Shown here in pieces: positions 49,957-61,496 of a stretch of DNA of 64,000 nt. Position 1 is the stretch's first letter. Each line of letters begins with the position of its first letter. Source of the stretch: Anoplolepis gracilipes (lineage: Eukaryota; Arthropoda; Insecta; Hymenoptera; Formicidae). Under the pieces are notes generated by a model that was not told the origin of the DNA, did not search any database, and worked only from the letters and a program-made list of their open reading frames with translations. Both the position numbers and the translations under genes were made by a program. The stretch is from NCBI RefSeq assembly GCF_047496725.1, contig NC_132984.1, positions 2,367,001 through 2,431,000 on the forward strand, written 5' to 3'.

Positions 49957-50334
49957 CCGGAAAATAAAAAATTTCACTCTTAGTTTCTGAAGATCTTAAA
50001 ATGTTGCAATATAATATCTCTGTTGGATTTTAAATTTATGACGTTTGAAATAGCATTTTAAAACCTGCAAAAATTTTTGTAAAATTACAATTTTTGCAGG
50101 TTTTAGTAATCTTCAAAATTTGATGATGATTTTATGATTTTTCAAAATCTGAAAATGTAAAAAAATATAAAAAAAATTTACAAATAAACATATTCGAAGT
50201 ATTTAAAAATTATTTAAAACAATTTAATTTATGTTACTGTACTAATTATTAGTATTTACCAATAAGATAAATTAAATTATTTTAATTAATTTCTAAAAAT
50301 GCAGCAACAACTTCAAAAGCTAACATCTGCTTAC

Positions 50335-50590
50335 CGAGACGTTTGGAGATTTCACTGTTATGCATTTTAGGATTTTCTTGAGCAATCTTTCGTCTCTGTA
50401 GACGTGACCAGACCATGAAGGCATTCATAGGTCGCTTGATGTGTTCCACTTGCACTTTCTTGCCACCCGGACCGAGCGGACTGTTGAGGCCGACCCCCAT
50501 GGGACCGACACCGACACTGGCACCCGGTGGTGATGCCCCCGTCATGCCCTGCATACTACGCAGGGTTTCTGTGAAGGAGCCATCGCACAT
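50335..50590 (-). CDS. Sox21b: SoxB2 transcription factor (Sox21b-like), coding exon 1 with first half of HMG box
   Basis: This exon encodes residues 1-85 of a 385-residue protein. After a Gly/Pro/Met-rich N-terminus, the HMG box opens at about residue 49 with HIKRPMNAFMVWSRLQRRK and runs to KRL. RPMNAFMVW is the Sox signature and SRLQRRK is typical of the insect Dichaete/Sox21 class. The exon ends at CTC-G|gtaagc, a phase-1 donor that splits the Gly codon of KRLG. The start chosen is the ATG at 50590, which has a good insect context (CAAC before ATG) and lies 13 nt after a strong acceptor (tttaattacag) ending at 50604. The frame stays open upstream to 50668, but that part looks like intron. 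SoxB proteins bind AACAAT-type sites in the minor groove and bend DNA; fly relatives act in neural and gut progenitors. The SoxB2 call is firm. Sox21b rather than Sox21a is inferred from the linker and C-terminus. Confidence 0.93.
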
Positions 50591-50603
50591 GTTGCCGCCA
50601 GCT

Positions 50604-53464
50604 CTGTAATTAAAGACAGCTACCAATGAGTAGCCCTTGTTAGTCCGGTCAATCCAAGGATCACACATTAATCCCGTGGGACGTAAGAATGCTCGATTAA
50701 TGTCAGAGCGAAAGAATAATCGAGTACTGGGTAGATTTTATTAAAACATTGTTAAGAGAATGAGCATGTTTTTGTGCGTACGTAACTTTTACCATTTTTT
50801 TCAGAGGGTTATAACATAAAATCAGTTGTGGTATAAAAATTAGCTGTGTGTGTGTGTGTGTGTGTATTAGTTGTACATATCAAGTGTTAATTTGATTTCA
50901 ATCTGTATATTATTTCTTTTAATGTTTATGATTAAATTCTTTTAAATTCTAATATTTTAAGTAGGAAAATATATCTTTTACGATAATTATCATCAGCAAG
51001 TAACACACATATACACAAAACCACTTTCTCATTTTCTTGCTTTCTTTTACGTGCAATTATGAGAACTAACAATTCTTGATCGGTGAACCGCAACTGTATC
51101 GTCGTAAAGGCTTCGTAGGGGGTCGAGTGAGATGAGTGTGGGTCCTTTCCTCGTAGCATCGACGGTACATAATTGCTTATTCGTTTGCTCCACAATTCAT
51201 AAGCAAATTAATCTTATCCTTTTCTTCGTATCAAAGCCATTAACCAATCTCGGCACGTTCCGTGCGTTTCTCTCGTTCTTCATCCTTTACTCTAAACGTC
51301 ATCCCTGCGGCAAAGGGTGCGGCAAACGACTCACTTCCCTCCCTCTCGTTTCCTTTTCTCTTTCAATCTCTCTCTCTCTTTCTCTGTCCCTCTTCTTCTT
51401 ACTCCGATAATTCTAGCTTCTCGAACTAATACAATTATCGTGTTGAATCCTCCTTGAGCGTTCGTTAAAAAAAACTTGTAGTGGTCGGGGGAGGGTTTAA
51501 AAAGAGAGGGGGAGCGGTAGTTACGATTTTGTAAGGTTCACCCCTGTGCGGAGGAGGAGGGGAACAACGAGAGAGCGAATGCCACCCTCGAGTGTCATTC
51601 AGGACGGATTAATAGATACGTCGGTTAGGCGAAGTTGCATAGGGTGGAACAACCACCCCGTCATCATCGTGGTGTTTGGGGTGCTCTCTGAGAGAATACA
51701 CCTCTCCCTTTCTTTCTTTCTCTATCCTTCTCTTGGGGGTAGAACTCACTGAGACCGAGAAGATGCTGGAAGTAATGGCTGTTGACAACCCAAGCGACGG
51801 GGGATTAGAAAGTGCTAATTGAATGTTTAGGTACGGGTCACTGATAGGAGCCGGGGATGCACAGCAAACCGCAATTTATGTCTGTTTTGACAATAAAGCG
51901 TTTATTTGTGGAGAAACTTTGCATATAATACAACAAACGATCGAAAGTTTGTTGCTTCGTCACGTTTATTTGTGAAAAAGGTCTCCTATGTAATGTATAA
52001 ACGATCGAAAGTTGGTCCGCGCGCGATAAATCGATAATGTATTAAATTTAACGTATTGGATAGACCTGCTCCTGTTTACGTTTAAAAATATTAGAACAAA
52101 TTTAGCACGATCGTGACTTACTAGGTTTGAATATATTTTATATTTCGAGAATTACACGTCGAAAGACAATTTTGCCTTGAGAAATTTGACAGTGCATAGG
52201 AAGATATTATTCGTCATTTAATCAAACTTTTTCTTCAAGTCGTTAATTACGTGATATAATCAAAGCAAATAATGTTAAATTTGAATTAATTAATTTTTTA
52301 ATTTAATCAAATAATGTTTATTTTGCAGCAAAGTTTCTTGAATGTTACATTACACGCGTGGTTGTTTTCTTTTTAAATCTGTTTTTATTTATAGATAAAT
52401 GGAAGATTTAATTAAAGTCAATTGATTAATAAAAATTGATGAAAACTTTATCTTGTTAATACGAAACAGCTAACGATATATTATAGTAATTCTAAAAGAT
52501 AAACTAGAAATCTAAGAAAATTAGATTTGATTATTTACGTAATTTTTAATGTTAATGTTGAAAATATTACAATTTGAAGAGAATCATTCTACATAACATT
52601 TTTAATATTTTTTACGATATTAATTTTTATGATATTAATGTTGAAATATAGAACTGATATAGCTTTAAAAATATTAAAAGTTAATCAATTACTAGAGATT
52701 ATTCTTTGATTTTTATTTTTTTATGAATCAAGTTTAAGATGTCAAACATTTAAAACGATGTATAATTTCTATTAAAAGGTATTTTTGTGTGTTAGATTTC
52801 CATGATTCAGATCTTTATTGTTACAACAGTGTTTTCTTTTAAGAATTTTATTAAGCTCTTTTTTGTTAAACAATAGTTTTATTAAGGATCAGAATTTTAT
52901 TTTTAAAGTTTTATATATTAATTTTTACTGCGTTAAAATCATTTAATGATGCAAATTAAACAAATATCTTTTTGATGATTAAAAATATACGACGCACGAT
53001 ACTTTCCACTATTTAATTCACAAGTTTAAACTTTCACCACTTTGTGCGTGTATGTATATGTGTAATTACATAACATAAGTTATATGTTATATTTTTTAAA
53101 AATATATCAAGATTTTGTATTCAAGAAATAATGACAAATTCTGAGAAAATGTTTTATTCAATATGTTCAAAATGATTGGTAACAAAAAAATTTAGGAATA
53201 TTATCTTGTGAGAAAAATTTTCTGTATTATAATCGGACACATAAATCTTCCTTGAATGAGAAGTTTTGTGACAACAGTTTTGATTCTATGAAATATTCAG
53301 TTTCATAGAATCAAAAGGTGAAAAGTTATGAAAAGGGATTTTAAGATGTTGGAGATAAATTTTTAGGCTCTTTTGTGAAAGATCTGAGAAAATTTTCACC
53401 TTTAAACCTCTCTCTTCGATTCGAATCATTTATTTTTACTTGTTCATTTTTCTAATAAACTCAC
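50604..53464 (-). other. Putative 5' intron of the Sox21b-like gene
   Basis: Bounded by the donor GAG|GTGAGTTT at 53464 and the acceptor ttaattacag at 50604. It holds a (GT)n run near 50848, GC-richer sequence at 51.1-51.85 kb with a CT tract, and AT-rich sequence beyond. A perfect 16-bp hairpin is at 53278-53316. No coding exon is evident. It depends on the 5' exon being real. Confidence 0.4.
53278..53316. repeat. Perfect hairpin, 16-bp arms with a 7-bp loop
   Basis: TTTTGATTCTATGAAA, then TATTCAG, then the exact inverse TTTCATAGAATCAAAA. Position close to the putative 5' splice donor is the only context. Confidence 0.8.
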
Positions 53465-53600
53465 CTCATAAAGCTGGCGGCGTTATGCAATTCCAGATTA
53501 ATTTTGTTGCCGTGATTGAGACTTTCGTCTCACAAAACTTAACAACTTAATCACAAGGAGAACGTGACAATATCTGAGGGAAAGGGGTCACTGCACTATT
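53465..53600 (-). other. Sox21b: Putative 5' exon of the Sox21b-like gene (3' end defined, 5' end unknown)
   Basis: On the minus strand a strong donor, TATGAG|GTGAGTTT, ends an exon at 53465. Splicing it to the acceptor at 50604 gives ATG-AG|A-GCT-GGC-GGC-AAC-ATG, which is in frame with the Sox CDS and would add six residues (MRAGGN) before the ATG at 50590. The 2,861-bp intron is plausible for this locus. The transcription start was not identified; 53600 is an arbitrary limit. Evidence is splice-site quality and frame only. Confidence 0.38.
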
Positions 53601-53639
53601 TTAATTACTTTAATAATTATGCACTTGATCAGCTCAAAG

Positions 53640-53714
53640 TTCTTAATTCACTATTATGTCTAAATTCTTAATTCACTATTATATCACACATATGGGTCCC
53701 GTGTGTGATATAAT
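53640..53714. promoter_or_regulatory. Direct repeat plus palindrome upstream of the putative Sox 5' exon
   Basis: The 18-mer TTCTTAATTCACTATTAT occurs at 53640-53657 and 53665-53682 (25-bp period). It runs into a palindrome with arms ATTATATCACACA (53678-53690) and TGTGTGATATAAT (53702-53714). The position fits a promoter-proximal element, but function is unproven. Confidence 0.35.
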
Positions 53715-55837
53715 ATCACGATTTTCAAGTTCTTTTGTGGTCGCCACGTGACACGATACTGATGAGTTAGTTCATCATTGATACTTATATTGGCATTTTT
53801 GTTGTCAATTTTAAATCTCAGGTAATCGCGACGGTAAGAGGCAGAGACCGGCTCTGCGGTCTTATCTCGCGGATGTCAGTTTCGGAATGCTTCGGGTACG
53901 AGGTACGGATCTGAGTCAGCAGCGCTCTGGTGATCCCCTCTTGTACGCACGTTCTGGTGACCATGGTAACTCACTGGTATGAGCCAATGGTAGTCTGGGA
54001 GGCGTGGTGGAACCTTTCGGTATTCTGATTGGCCTGAGTGGCAAAATTGTCAATAAAGGCCAGTAAGGTCAGTTACATACAGCTAGTCTGTTTCTCCGCT
54101 TGTCTCACTTTGGCACTACGTGTACTTTCTCGATAGGCCTGCATCGTGATCATGAGAAGCACGAGGCTTCTTTGCGACGCGAACCCTTCAAGTGATCATC
54201 ATTTTCTCGTTTTATCGATTACCGTTTCGGGATTTGTCTCGAATCGAGAAGAGTCAAGAAGTTGAAGATGATAAAACAAACGAAGAAAATTTGATATCAT
54301 GTTTCATTGACATTAATGTTAATATCATCATAAGAATTAATATTATTGTTAATATTGTAATATTGTTAATACAATTGATAATTTTTCATTTTTGGAGGAT
54401 GTTTAATTTGCGGAACTCATCTTGCTCATACTCTTCATTAATTTAGAAGGATGATTTCTTGGCGTTCAAATTACATTCTGAATTTGAATCTAGATCAAAT
54501 CGAAAATAGGAGTCGATAAGATGAAAAGAGAAATGGAAGATGAAAGAGAGAAAGAGAGAAGAACTCTGTAACTGTTCTGCTGCCACCACCTCCACTTTCA
54601 CGAACCCAGCCCATGAAGAGTGGGAGACAGGGAGGATCATGAAGGTGGGACGAAAGCGGAATGGTGGGTGCTAGTATCAGGACTTGAATTCGAGAGAATG
54701 CTGGCTAAGAATGAAAATAAGAAAGCGACTTCCCCCGTCGATACGAACCGCTCTACCATTGCTTCCTTCTCCGTATATTTCCCCTACCATTATTCTATAT
54801 TCTCCCGCTCTCTCCTTCGTCAATTCTGCATTCGCATTTATTCTGGTAGGATATTGTGTTCGTTTCACAACGCAACAAAATGGTAGCTCTCGCCGTTTTG
54901 CTCTTTTTTTTTTTTTTTTTTTTTTTGCGGGACTCCACGGAGGGAATTTTTTCGCGCGATGGGGGTACATTAAGGTAGGGGTACTTTCTTCGTAGCGAGT
55001 TAACCCTTTTGCGAGTACTTCGCTCGGCAATAGCGTTGTGCTTCGGCTATGACAATAATTGAAGTGGAAAAGGTTGAAAGCTAAACCGGAATAGGTCATG
55101 GGTGTTTCCTTTTGGTAACTCAACTGCAATGGTTCCGCACAGTGAAGATAACCAAGTATCGATGAAAGACATCGAGAAATTGGACAAATAATTATATATT
55201 TAAGTTACTGTTTCAAATATGATAAACTTAATTATCATTGGGATATAATTTTTAATGACCTTGTGTTGAAAAGAAACAGTCAATTTATAAAATGATTTAA
55301 TTTAATGAAAAAAATGAGAAAAATAATATTTTAAAATTATCTACATTTAAGATTTAAAGTTATAAGAATTAATCAAGTTTTAAATATCCAAGATTTGCAT
55401 TTTTCTAAAAGTTTTAAAAAGAGAGATTATAAAGATAAATTTAACTTTTAGCAAGAAATACATTACCTAAATTTGATTCTTTTAAATTATATCTATTAAA
55501 TTTTAAGTATTACATTAAATTCGAGCGTTAACTTTATGTTATAATTGAGTCAACGTACAACTCTTGCGATTTGTTATTTTCTAGGATATAAAGAGCGCAA
55601 TTCCGAATTGATCGTTCTACGAAATGGCAGGAAAGGATAATAACGGCATTGCAAAGTGACGTCAATTGCGAGCATATTTATGGAGCTATATTTTCTATAT
55701 GGACACTCGATTCCATCCTTTATGGCCCATTGATCGTCTCTTGTTTATTCCCAAGTGCCAATAAGGGTACTTGGTCGAAGGGGATGATCGAGTTTGGATA
55801 TCGCCTCGTCACTAATGTAGTCGATTTGCTAACCCTA
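53715..55837. other. Upstream flank of the Sox21b-like gene
   Basis: G+C-richer unique sequence at 53.8-54.2 kb and 54.55-55.15 kb is a likely promoter or enhancer area. It includes a T-run at 54904-54926. AT-rich from 55.2 to 55.55 kb. No coding exon was seen. Confidence 0.5.
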
Positions 55838-55995
55838 CACAGAAAAAAAGAATATTCTTATCTTTAATTTCAAAATGTAAATCTTAAAATAAGATTATGT
55901 TCCGTTAAAGAAAGAAAATTTGCTTGAATAAAGACATTTTATATAGTTCAACCAAGAAAAATATATTCTTGTTATTTAAGAATAATTTTTTTGTG
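55838..55995. mobile_element. Possible small MITE with CACAGAAAAAAAG-like ends
   Basis: The left end CACAGAAAAAAAGAATATTC and the reverse complement of the right end CACAAAAAAATTATTCTT are imperfect inverted repeats. Noncoding; boundaries uncertain. Confidence 0.35.
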
Positions 55996-57552
55996 AATGG
56001 AGAGGAAAAAATGTTGGATAGAAAATAACACATATTCAAATCGAAGATTACAATTTTCTTAGGGTAAAATAATTATTGAAATAATTATTTTATTCTTGAA
56101 ATGACAATTATAACATTAAAATAAGATTATAATATTGTCGAAATTTAAGATTTTTAAATTCTTCTAAAAGGATTATAAATTGTTGCGTATTATATATGAA
56201 CGCGTTTATATGAGTATATAAGTTTTGATTTGACACTTACTTTTATCTGTGTACGATTTTCTTCCATCTACGTCATTCGTAGAGTAACTACAGTTACTAA
56301 AGTGAACCAGACGAATTGTCCCGGAGAGAAAGAGAGAAAGAGAGAGAGAGAAAGATTTAACCTTTCCAACTTTTTAACATATTTTTTCTATTGTTGGCTC
56401 TCTCTCTCTCTTTCTCTTCTGAAGTTATATATACATTAATAAATGTATAAAAATGTAAACACGTGTTTTATTAAGATTTTTTTTTTCTCCTTTCTTGGAC
56501 CGTCCCGCATCGAGGCACTAAACATCTGGTCACTTTATTGATAATACAATTTGTTTCTACAATCCGCGCGTGCTATCTGTAAAGATTGAGTTAATATTCA
56601 TAAATTAATCACCGATTAATGACATAACATCTTGATTTATTAGATTATTTATAATTAAGAAATAATTGTTGAAATTACCTGAATAGTTTCGAGATTCTTG
56701 TGGCTTTATATTACTTTCAGAATTATTCATTAAATTTGCGAGAAATCATTAGCTTTTTAATATCGGATTGACTCACTTCGAATGTCTCTTTCGTCGCTTT
56801 CAAAATGATTAAGAAAATGACACCCGGAGTCCGGGAAGACACGAAGGGCGCGAGGTGTTTATCCCGAAAAAGATTTATTCCCTCGACGAGACGAGACCAG
56901 GACGCGACACGCACGTGCTAGAATCGTCGCACGCGTCGCCGAACACGCAGCGTATGAATATCTAATGCACCCTGTCCACAATTAAATTCGGACAATATGT
57001 TTTGTTTCGGGAGGGGCCGAGAGACACGCCACCCTCGAGGTCGCTCGAGGGGTTCCTGATCGCTCAGACCGGGGGCAGAGGGTCCTTCACCCCTCGGGTT
57101 CTTCGCTGAATAACGCCCCGAGTGTAAATCTCGGCTGCGCGAGAGAAAGATATGCCGCGCTGTGTGACAGGCGATAATTTCTCCCGATTAGAATGATGCC
57201 TGCGGTTCTCCAACAGCAAGTCCCTATTCAATATTACTTATTCGATTAAAGATGTTAACGCCTAATGAAATATATTTGCCGAAGAGCTATGAGAAAGAGA
57301 TGGTTAGGTTCTTGAAGAAGTAATTCTATCTTCATAAGTTTTTCTCTTTGCATGTAACTTTTCATTTAAATTTTATTCTAGTAGCACAATTTTATTGCAA
57401 CAAAATTGGCTAACAATATCGGCATCAACATCCAAGCGCGCCTTAAGAGATAAACAAGACTTTCATCCTCATCTCTTGGAAGTGTTTGTGAAGTCAACAA
57501 GTTAACAACAGGTATAAATGCAACGTTTATATTCTCTTTACAATAAAAAGGA
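55996..57552. other. Intergenic
   Basis: AT-rich to 56.75 kb with GA and CT tracts near 56330 and 56398. A CpG-rich block at 56.8-57.2 kb resembles a regulatory island. No gene was recognised. Confidence 0.5.
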
Positions 57553-57795
57553 TCATTAACACTTACAGTACACAGGGTAGATAGATTTCGACCCCGTTCT
57601 TTTTTTAATGCTGCACGTTAAAAAAAAATTGAGTTTAGACTTTGCGCTATCTAGCAAAAGTATACTTCAGAGATAGTTCTACACTCGCACCATGTCATGG
57701 CAACACTAAAGCAGAGTCAGTGTAAGCGATCGCTATTTAGTCTTTAGTCCGCCGCTAGCTACCCCGGTATATACCCAATGTGTACTAACTGTTTC
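57553..57795. mobile_element. Possible piggyBac-like remnant
   Basis: TTAACACTTACAGTACACAG followed by a GGG/GACCCCG arrangement recalls piggyBac ends, which insert at TTAA. The right side carries an imperfect inverse (TGTGTACTAACTG). A matching TTAA is not present at the right side, so this is weak. Confidence 0.25.
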
Positions 57796-58374
57796 GAAAT
57801 AAGTAGTTTATGGAATTTTTTTTAAGTTTTTTCTAAATGTTTATAGATTTTTTAAAAGTTTTAAAAGTTCTTTAAAGTTTTTTTTTTATAAAATTTATGA
57901 GTTTTTGAAGTTTTTCCTAAAAGTTTACGAATTTTTTTTTTAGGTTTATTAAAAATTTCTCCAAAAATATATCGTTTTTTTTTTATAAAAATGTGTACAT
58001 TTTATAATAAAGAGAAAAATTTTAATTATCTGAAATTATTGTTTATCTATTTCCTTCAAAACATACGCAAAATCAAGTAATTTGTAAGAAAAAAGGTAAC
58101 AAAAATATGTCACTTTGATTCTTCTGAATAATTCAACTTTTTGCGATGCAAAAAGTTATAATAATTTTTTTCATGTAATATGAAACTTCTACTTTAAGAT
58201 TATATCCGATTTTGTTATTACAATACCTGATGTAGAATATAAAACTCTTAATATAAAAAATGCCATTTTTTTGACGTTATTTCAAATGTTTCTATATACT
58301 AAAAGATATATATATATATATATATATATATATTCTTTTTCATATTTATTCCATAATATTTTATTTTTTTATCT

Positions 58375-58610
58375 GCACAGAGAGACAAATTTCTTTAAAT
58401 TTAATAAAATTTATGCTTGACATAGTCGGAAAAAGCTATTTATTTCAAGAAACTAATAAGATTATTGGATTTTTAAAATAACATGTATCTCATATAATAT
58501 TATTTAATTCAATGAAATAATACTTTTTCCAGTCAATAAAGATAATGTTTCATATGACGTAATGTTGTTTGAATAAAATAAATAAATCCAAACAAATCGT
58601 GCTCTCTGTG
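58375..58610. mobile_element. MITE-like element with CACAGAGAG inverted ends
   Basis: The left end CACAGAGAGACAAATTTCTT and the reverse complement of the right end CACAGAGAGCACGATTTG share nine perfect bases and then partial similarity. A 236-bp AT-rich noncoding interior. A (TA)n run precedes it at 58304-58332. Confidence 0.5.
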
Positions 58611-59086
58611 TACAATCGAAATTTTATTTATATGTCTGATTTTTTTTTTAAATAACAACTAATAATGACAGATTTTTCCTCAAAACTGCCGAGTAACACA
58701 TGATTAGAAAATTTGTATTAAATTTAACACAAATCGCATATTCCAAACAGTCTACAGAAATTTTTCTGTTAATTTAACATATTAAACAAATGTTAAATAG
58801 TAACATTAATATTATGTTATATTTTAACATAAAAATAAACGCAAGTTTCATAGTTTTGCAAGAATCTGTGATTTATTCGTGATAGTATGTATAATATACA
58901 AACTGATATCATTATTGCTGCAGTGTTAGGAACGATCTATCGTTCTTAAGGGAGCCAAACACCCGGGCTTGTGTTCTGGCCGAGCTAGCCGCAAATAATT
59001 AATAACAGTGAAGCGCGACAAATCCCAGAACATTGGCGGCATGTAGGTACTAGACGATGGAACAAAACTGAACAGGGGTCAGAAAA

Positions 59087-59122
<36 letters not shown>

Positions 59123-61067
59123 AATGCCCGGCTAATGCTAGTGGTAAGCCCTTTAAAAGCGTTTCAGGGACGGGACAGGATTCTTCTCGCCACCTACTTA
59201 CATGCGAATTTGTACCTACAAAAGGGCCCCACTCAATATGATTGTTCGTTAAATTGTGCCGAGATCATCCTGCGGCTAAATAAGAGCCTCTATAGGCAAA
59301 CTAATGCACCGGAAGAGAGTGACGGCATTGTTGGTGTGTTTTGTGTAGCCGGTCATTTAATTGGTCATTACTCGGAAAAAATATTGAGATACAAAATTAA
59401 CAATATAATAAATGTATATTATAACGAGGACAAATATTTATAAAAAATTGAATTGATAATAAAACATATAAAACATATGCATCCTGCATGTCTATCTAAA
59501 ATGACCGAATTGAAAGGCCGACGAAAAATCGCAGAAATGAATAAGCATCGAACGGACGAAAGAGATGGGCTATTCTGTAAAGAAGGCTTCCGGCGGAAAT
59601 AGGCTTAATTTCGCGGAGGAATTGAGCTGGACCCTTGCCGTTCAGATCGCGGGTATGAATGTACTTGTATGCCTTGTGTCGGCGGTGATCGGTAGCCGTT
59701 CTGTTGTAAGGAGGGATTCTGGCGCGCGAATCCCGAATTCGGAGATTATCCGGGATTTCTTTCTTACGGCCTACTATATATGTTCGCGCGTGTCCGCTTC
59801 TCGAGAATACACTACAACGGAGGATACACCTGCGAGGATAATGCCTCCTTTAACGCGCAACGATGCGCAAAAGATCCCGCGGCACTTTCAACCGAATGAT
59901 CTTCTTCCAAGGTGCTTTTGTTTGTCGCCGCGCGGTCATCACATCATCAAAGAACCTTCAAGGATTCTTTTCTTCTTCTCCATGAAATTTTCGAAAATTT
60001 TGCAAGAATTTTCAAAGTCAGGTTTGTGTTTCTGGTGACGAACTGTCTCTCGAGTATCCTCGCGACAAAATCGTAGAGAATCGTTTCTCCGGCGGCGAAA
60101 CGTGCAAATCACCGCGGATCGGCGACACTCACGCGTTGTCGAATTGATAGATGAGAATACGAGAGGACACAAATACATAGAATACACCGGTTGGTATTCC
60201 CAGCAGCGTGCAATAGGCAGCGGGAGTCTCTAAGCTTTTAGCCCGGGCAAATAAATCGCGGCTTGCGAGAAACCGGCATTCGCGGATAAATCCTCGCGCT
60301 TTCCACAGTGCGCCATCCAATGTCCCTCCTCCTCCCTCCCGTTTCCCTCCTGCTTCGGTGTCACAACATTTCGTTCTGACGTCTACCTCGAAAGAAAAAC
60401 TTATCACGCAGACATATTCGATTCAACAATAGTGTACGATACAATGCACGAAACAAAGTTATTATAGATAAAAATTTACATGATTTTTGCATTAATCACG
60501 TTAGACAGAAGAGAAAGAGAGATTTGATCGTGTTATTTTTTTGGAAGAACTTTGATCATTTTTTATTTGATGGAAAGAAAATAATTGTTCAAGAGTATAA
60601 ATAGAATTGATCGGAAGTAATATTTCTTTTTTTTTGGGATCCTTTACAACATTTTTTGTGTTTTGTCCCTGAAGGAGTCTGCTATCATTTAGCACAGTAC
60701 AAAAGACGGGTCGTGGTAGACAATTGCCTGCTACATTTTCCCACAATAGTATACTGAAGAAAAAAAGGGAGTTGGTCCTCCGGAGTCAGTCAATCGCCAA
60801 TTGACTGACATTATCTGAACATCTTCCAGATTAGGAGGATTGAAAAAGCCCTGGCGTGGATATAGTTGTCTTGGCTTTATTCGTACACAGGGCTATCGCC
60901 CGGCTATCGTAATTCGATGCCGTCGATGCCGAGGGGTGCGCAGATTCCTTTCGAGTATTTACTCGAGAAATCGATTATGACAGCAGACGTCCGTTGCAGA
61001 ACTGTCGATGCTATCGCTCATTAATTTTTCCAAGGAGTATTTATTTTGCAAATAGTAAAGAGTCTTG
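58611..61067. other. Intergenic
   Basis: AT-rich to 58.9 kb; G+C-richer at 58.93-59.35, 59.5-60.4 and 60.8-61.0 kb. A (GA)n run is at 59091-59120. Frames at 59135-59443 and 59565-60038 lack domain, splice or codon support. Nothing else was recognised. Confidence 0.5.
59091..59120. repeat. (GA)n microsatellite
   Basis: Pure AG run of about 15 units. Confidence 0.95.
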
Positions 61068-61428
61068 CACTCAAAAAAATATTTCACTAATGTAAATAGA
61101 TTTCTAGATGTTTCAATTAAAATTTATCGCTACCTTTTGTATCTGTTAGAATATTGTTTGTCACGTATAGAATATATAGCAGCGATATTCTAGCAATACC
61201 TCTAGAAAATTTAGATTCCATTGCCAAATATTAATCATAAATATAATTGTTCTTGACAATAGGCCTTAAAGATAGGCATCACAGAAATTTGCTGTCTAAA
61301 TTATACACTAATAGTACAGATATAAATTCTGTGTCTGTCATTTAAATTGATATAATTTATCTGTTTCAGTTAACTTTTTGCATCTAGAAAATTTTTGTTG
61401 AAGTTGCAAGATCATTTTTTTGAGGGTG
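61068..61428 (+). mobile_element. MITE family 1, copy 3
   Basis: About 361 bp, same orientation as copy 2 and clearly alignable to it from CACTCAAAAAAATATT at the left end to ATTTTTTTGAGGGTG at the right end. This copy has the best-preserved inverted termini, which define the family ends. It is noncoding and lies just before a 34-base poly-T run. Confidence 0.75.
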
Positions 61429-61458
61429 TGAAAATTTTCTACAATTGTGTGTGCTTTC

Positions 61459-61460
<2 letters not shown>

Positions 61461-61494
<34 letters not shown>
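61461..61494. repeat. T-run of 34 bases
   Basis: Homopolymer 33 bp after MITE family 1 copy 3. Confidence 0.95.

Positions 61495-61496
<2 letters not shown>

Larger units (their letters stand above)
36306..50334 (-). other. Sox21b-like intron 1 (14,029 bp), splitting the HMG box
   Basis: The donor after CTC-G and the acceptor before GC-GCG-GAA place this intron between the two halves of the HMG box, in the Gly codon of KRLG-AEW. It holds CpG-rich sequence at 36.88-37.14 kb and 39.3-40.4 kb, palindromes at 37188-37265, 37674-37771 and 49696-49956, a MITE at 41940-42425, a LINE-like tail, a mariner pseudogene on the same strand as the host gene, and several long microsatellites. The stretches 40.6-41.9, 42.5-43.8 and 47.9-49.6 kb show nothing recognisable. 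Confidence 0.8.

Noticed and set aside
59565..60038. 157-codon plus-strand open frame
   Set aside because: It lies in a GC-richer block with overlapping frames on the other strand, has no recognisable domain or splice context, and its composition looks random.
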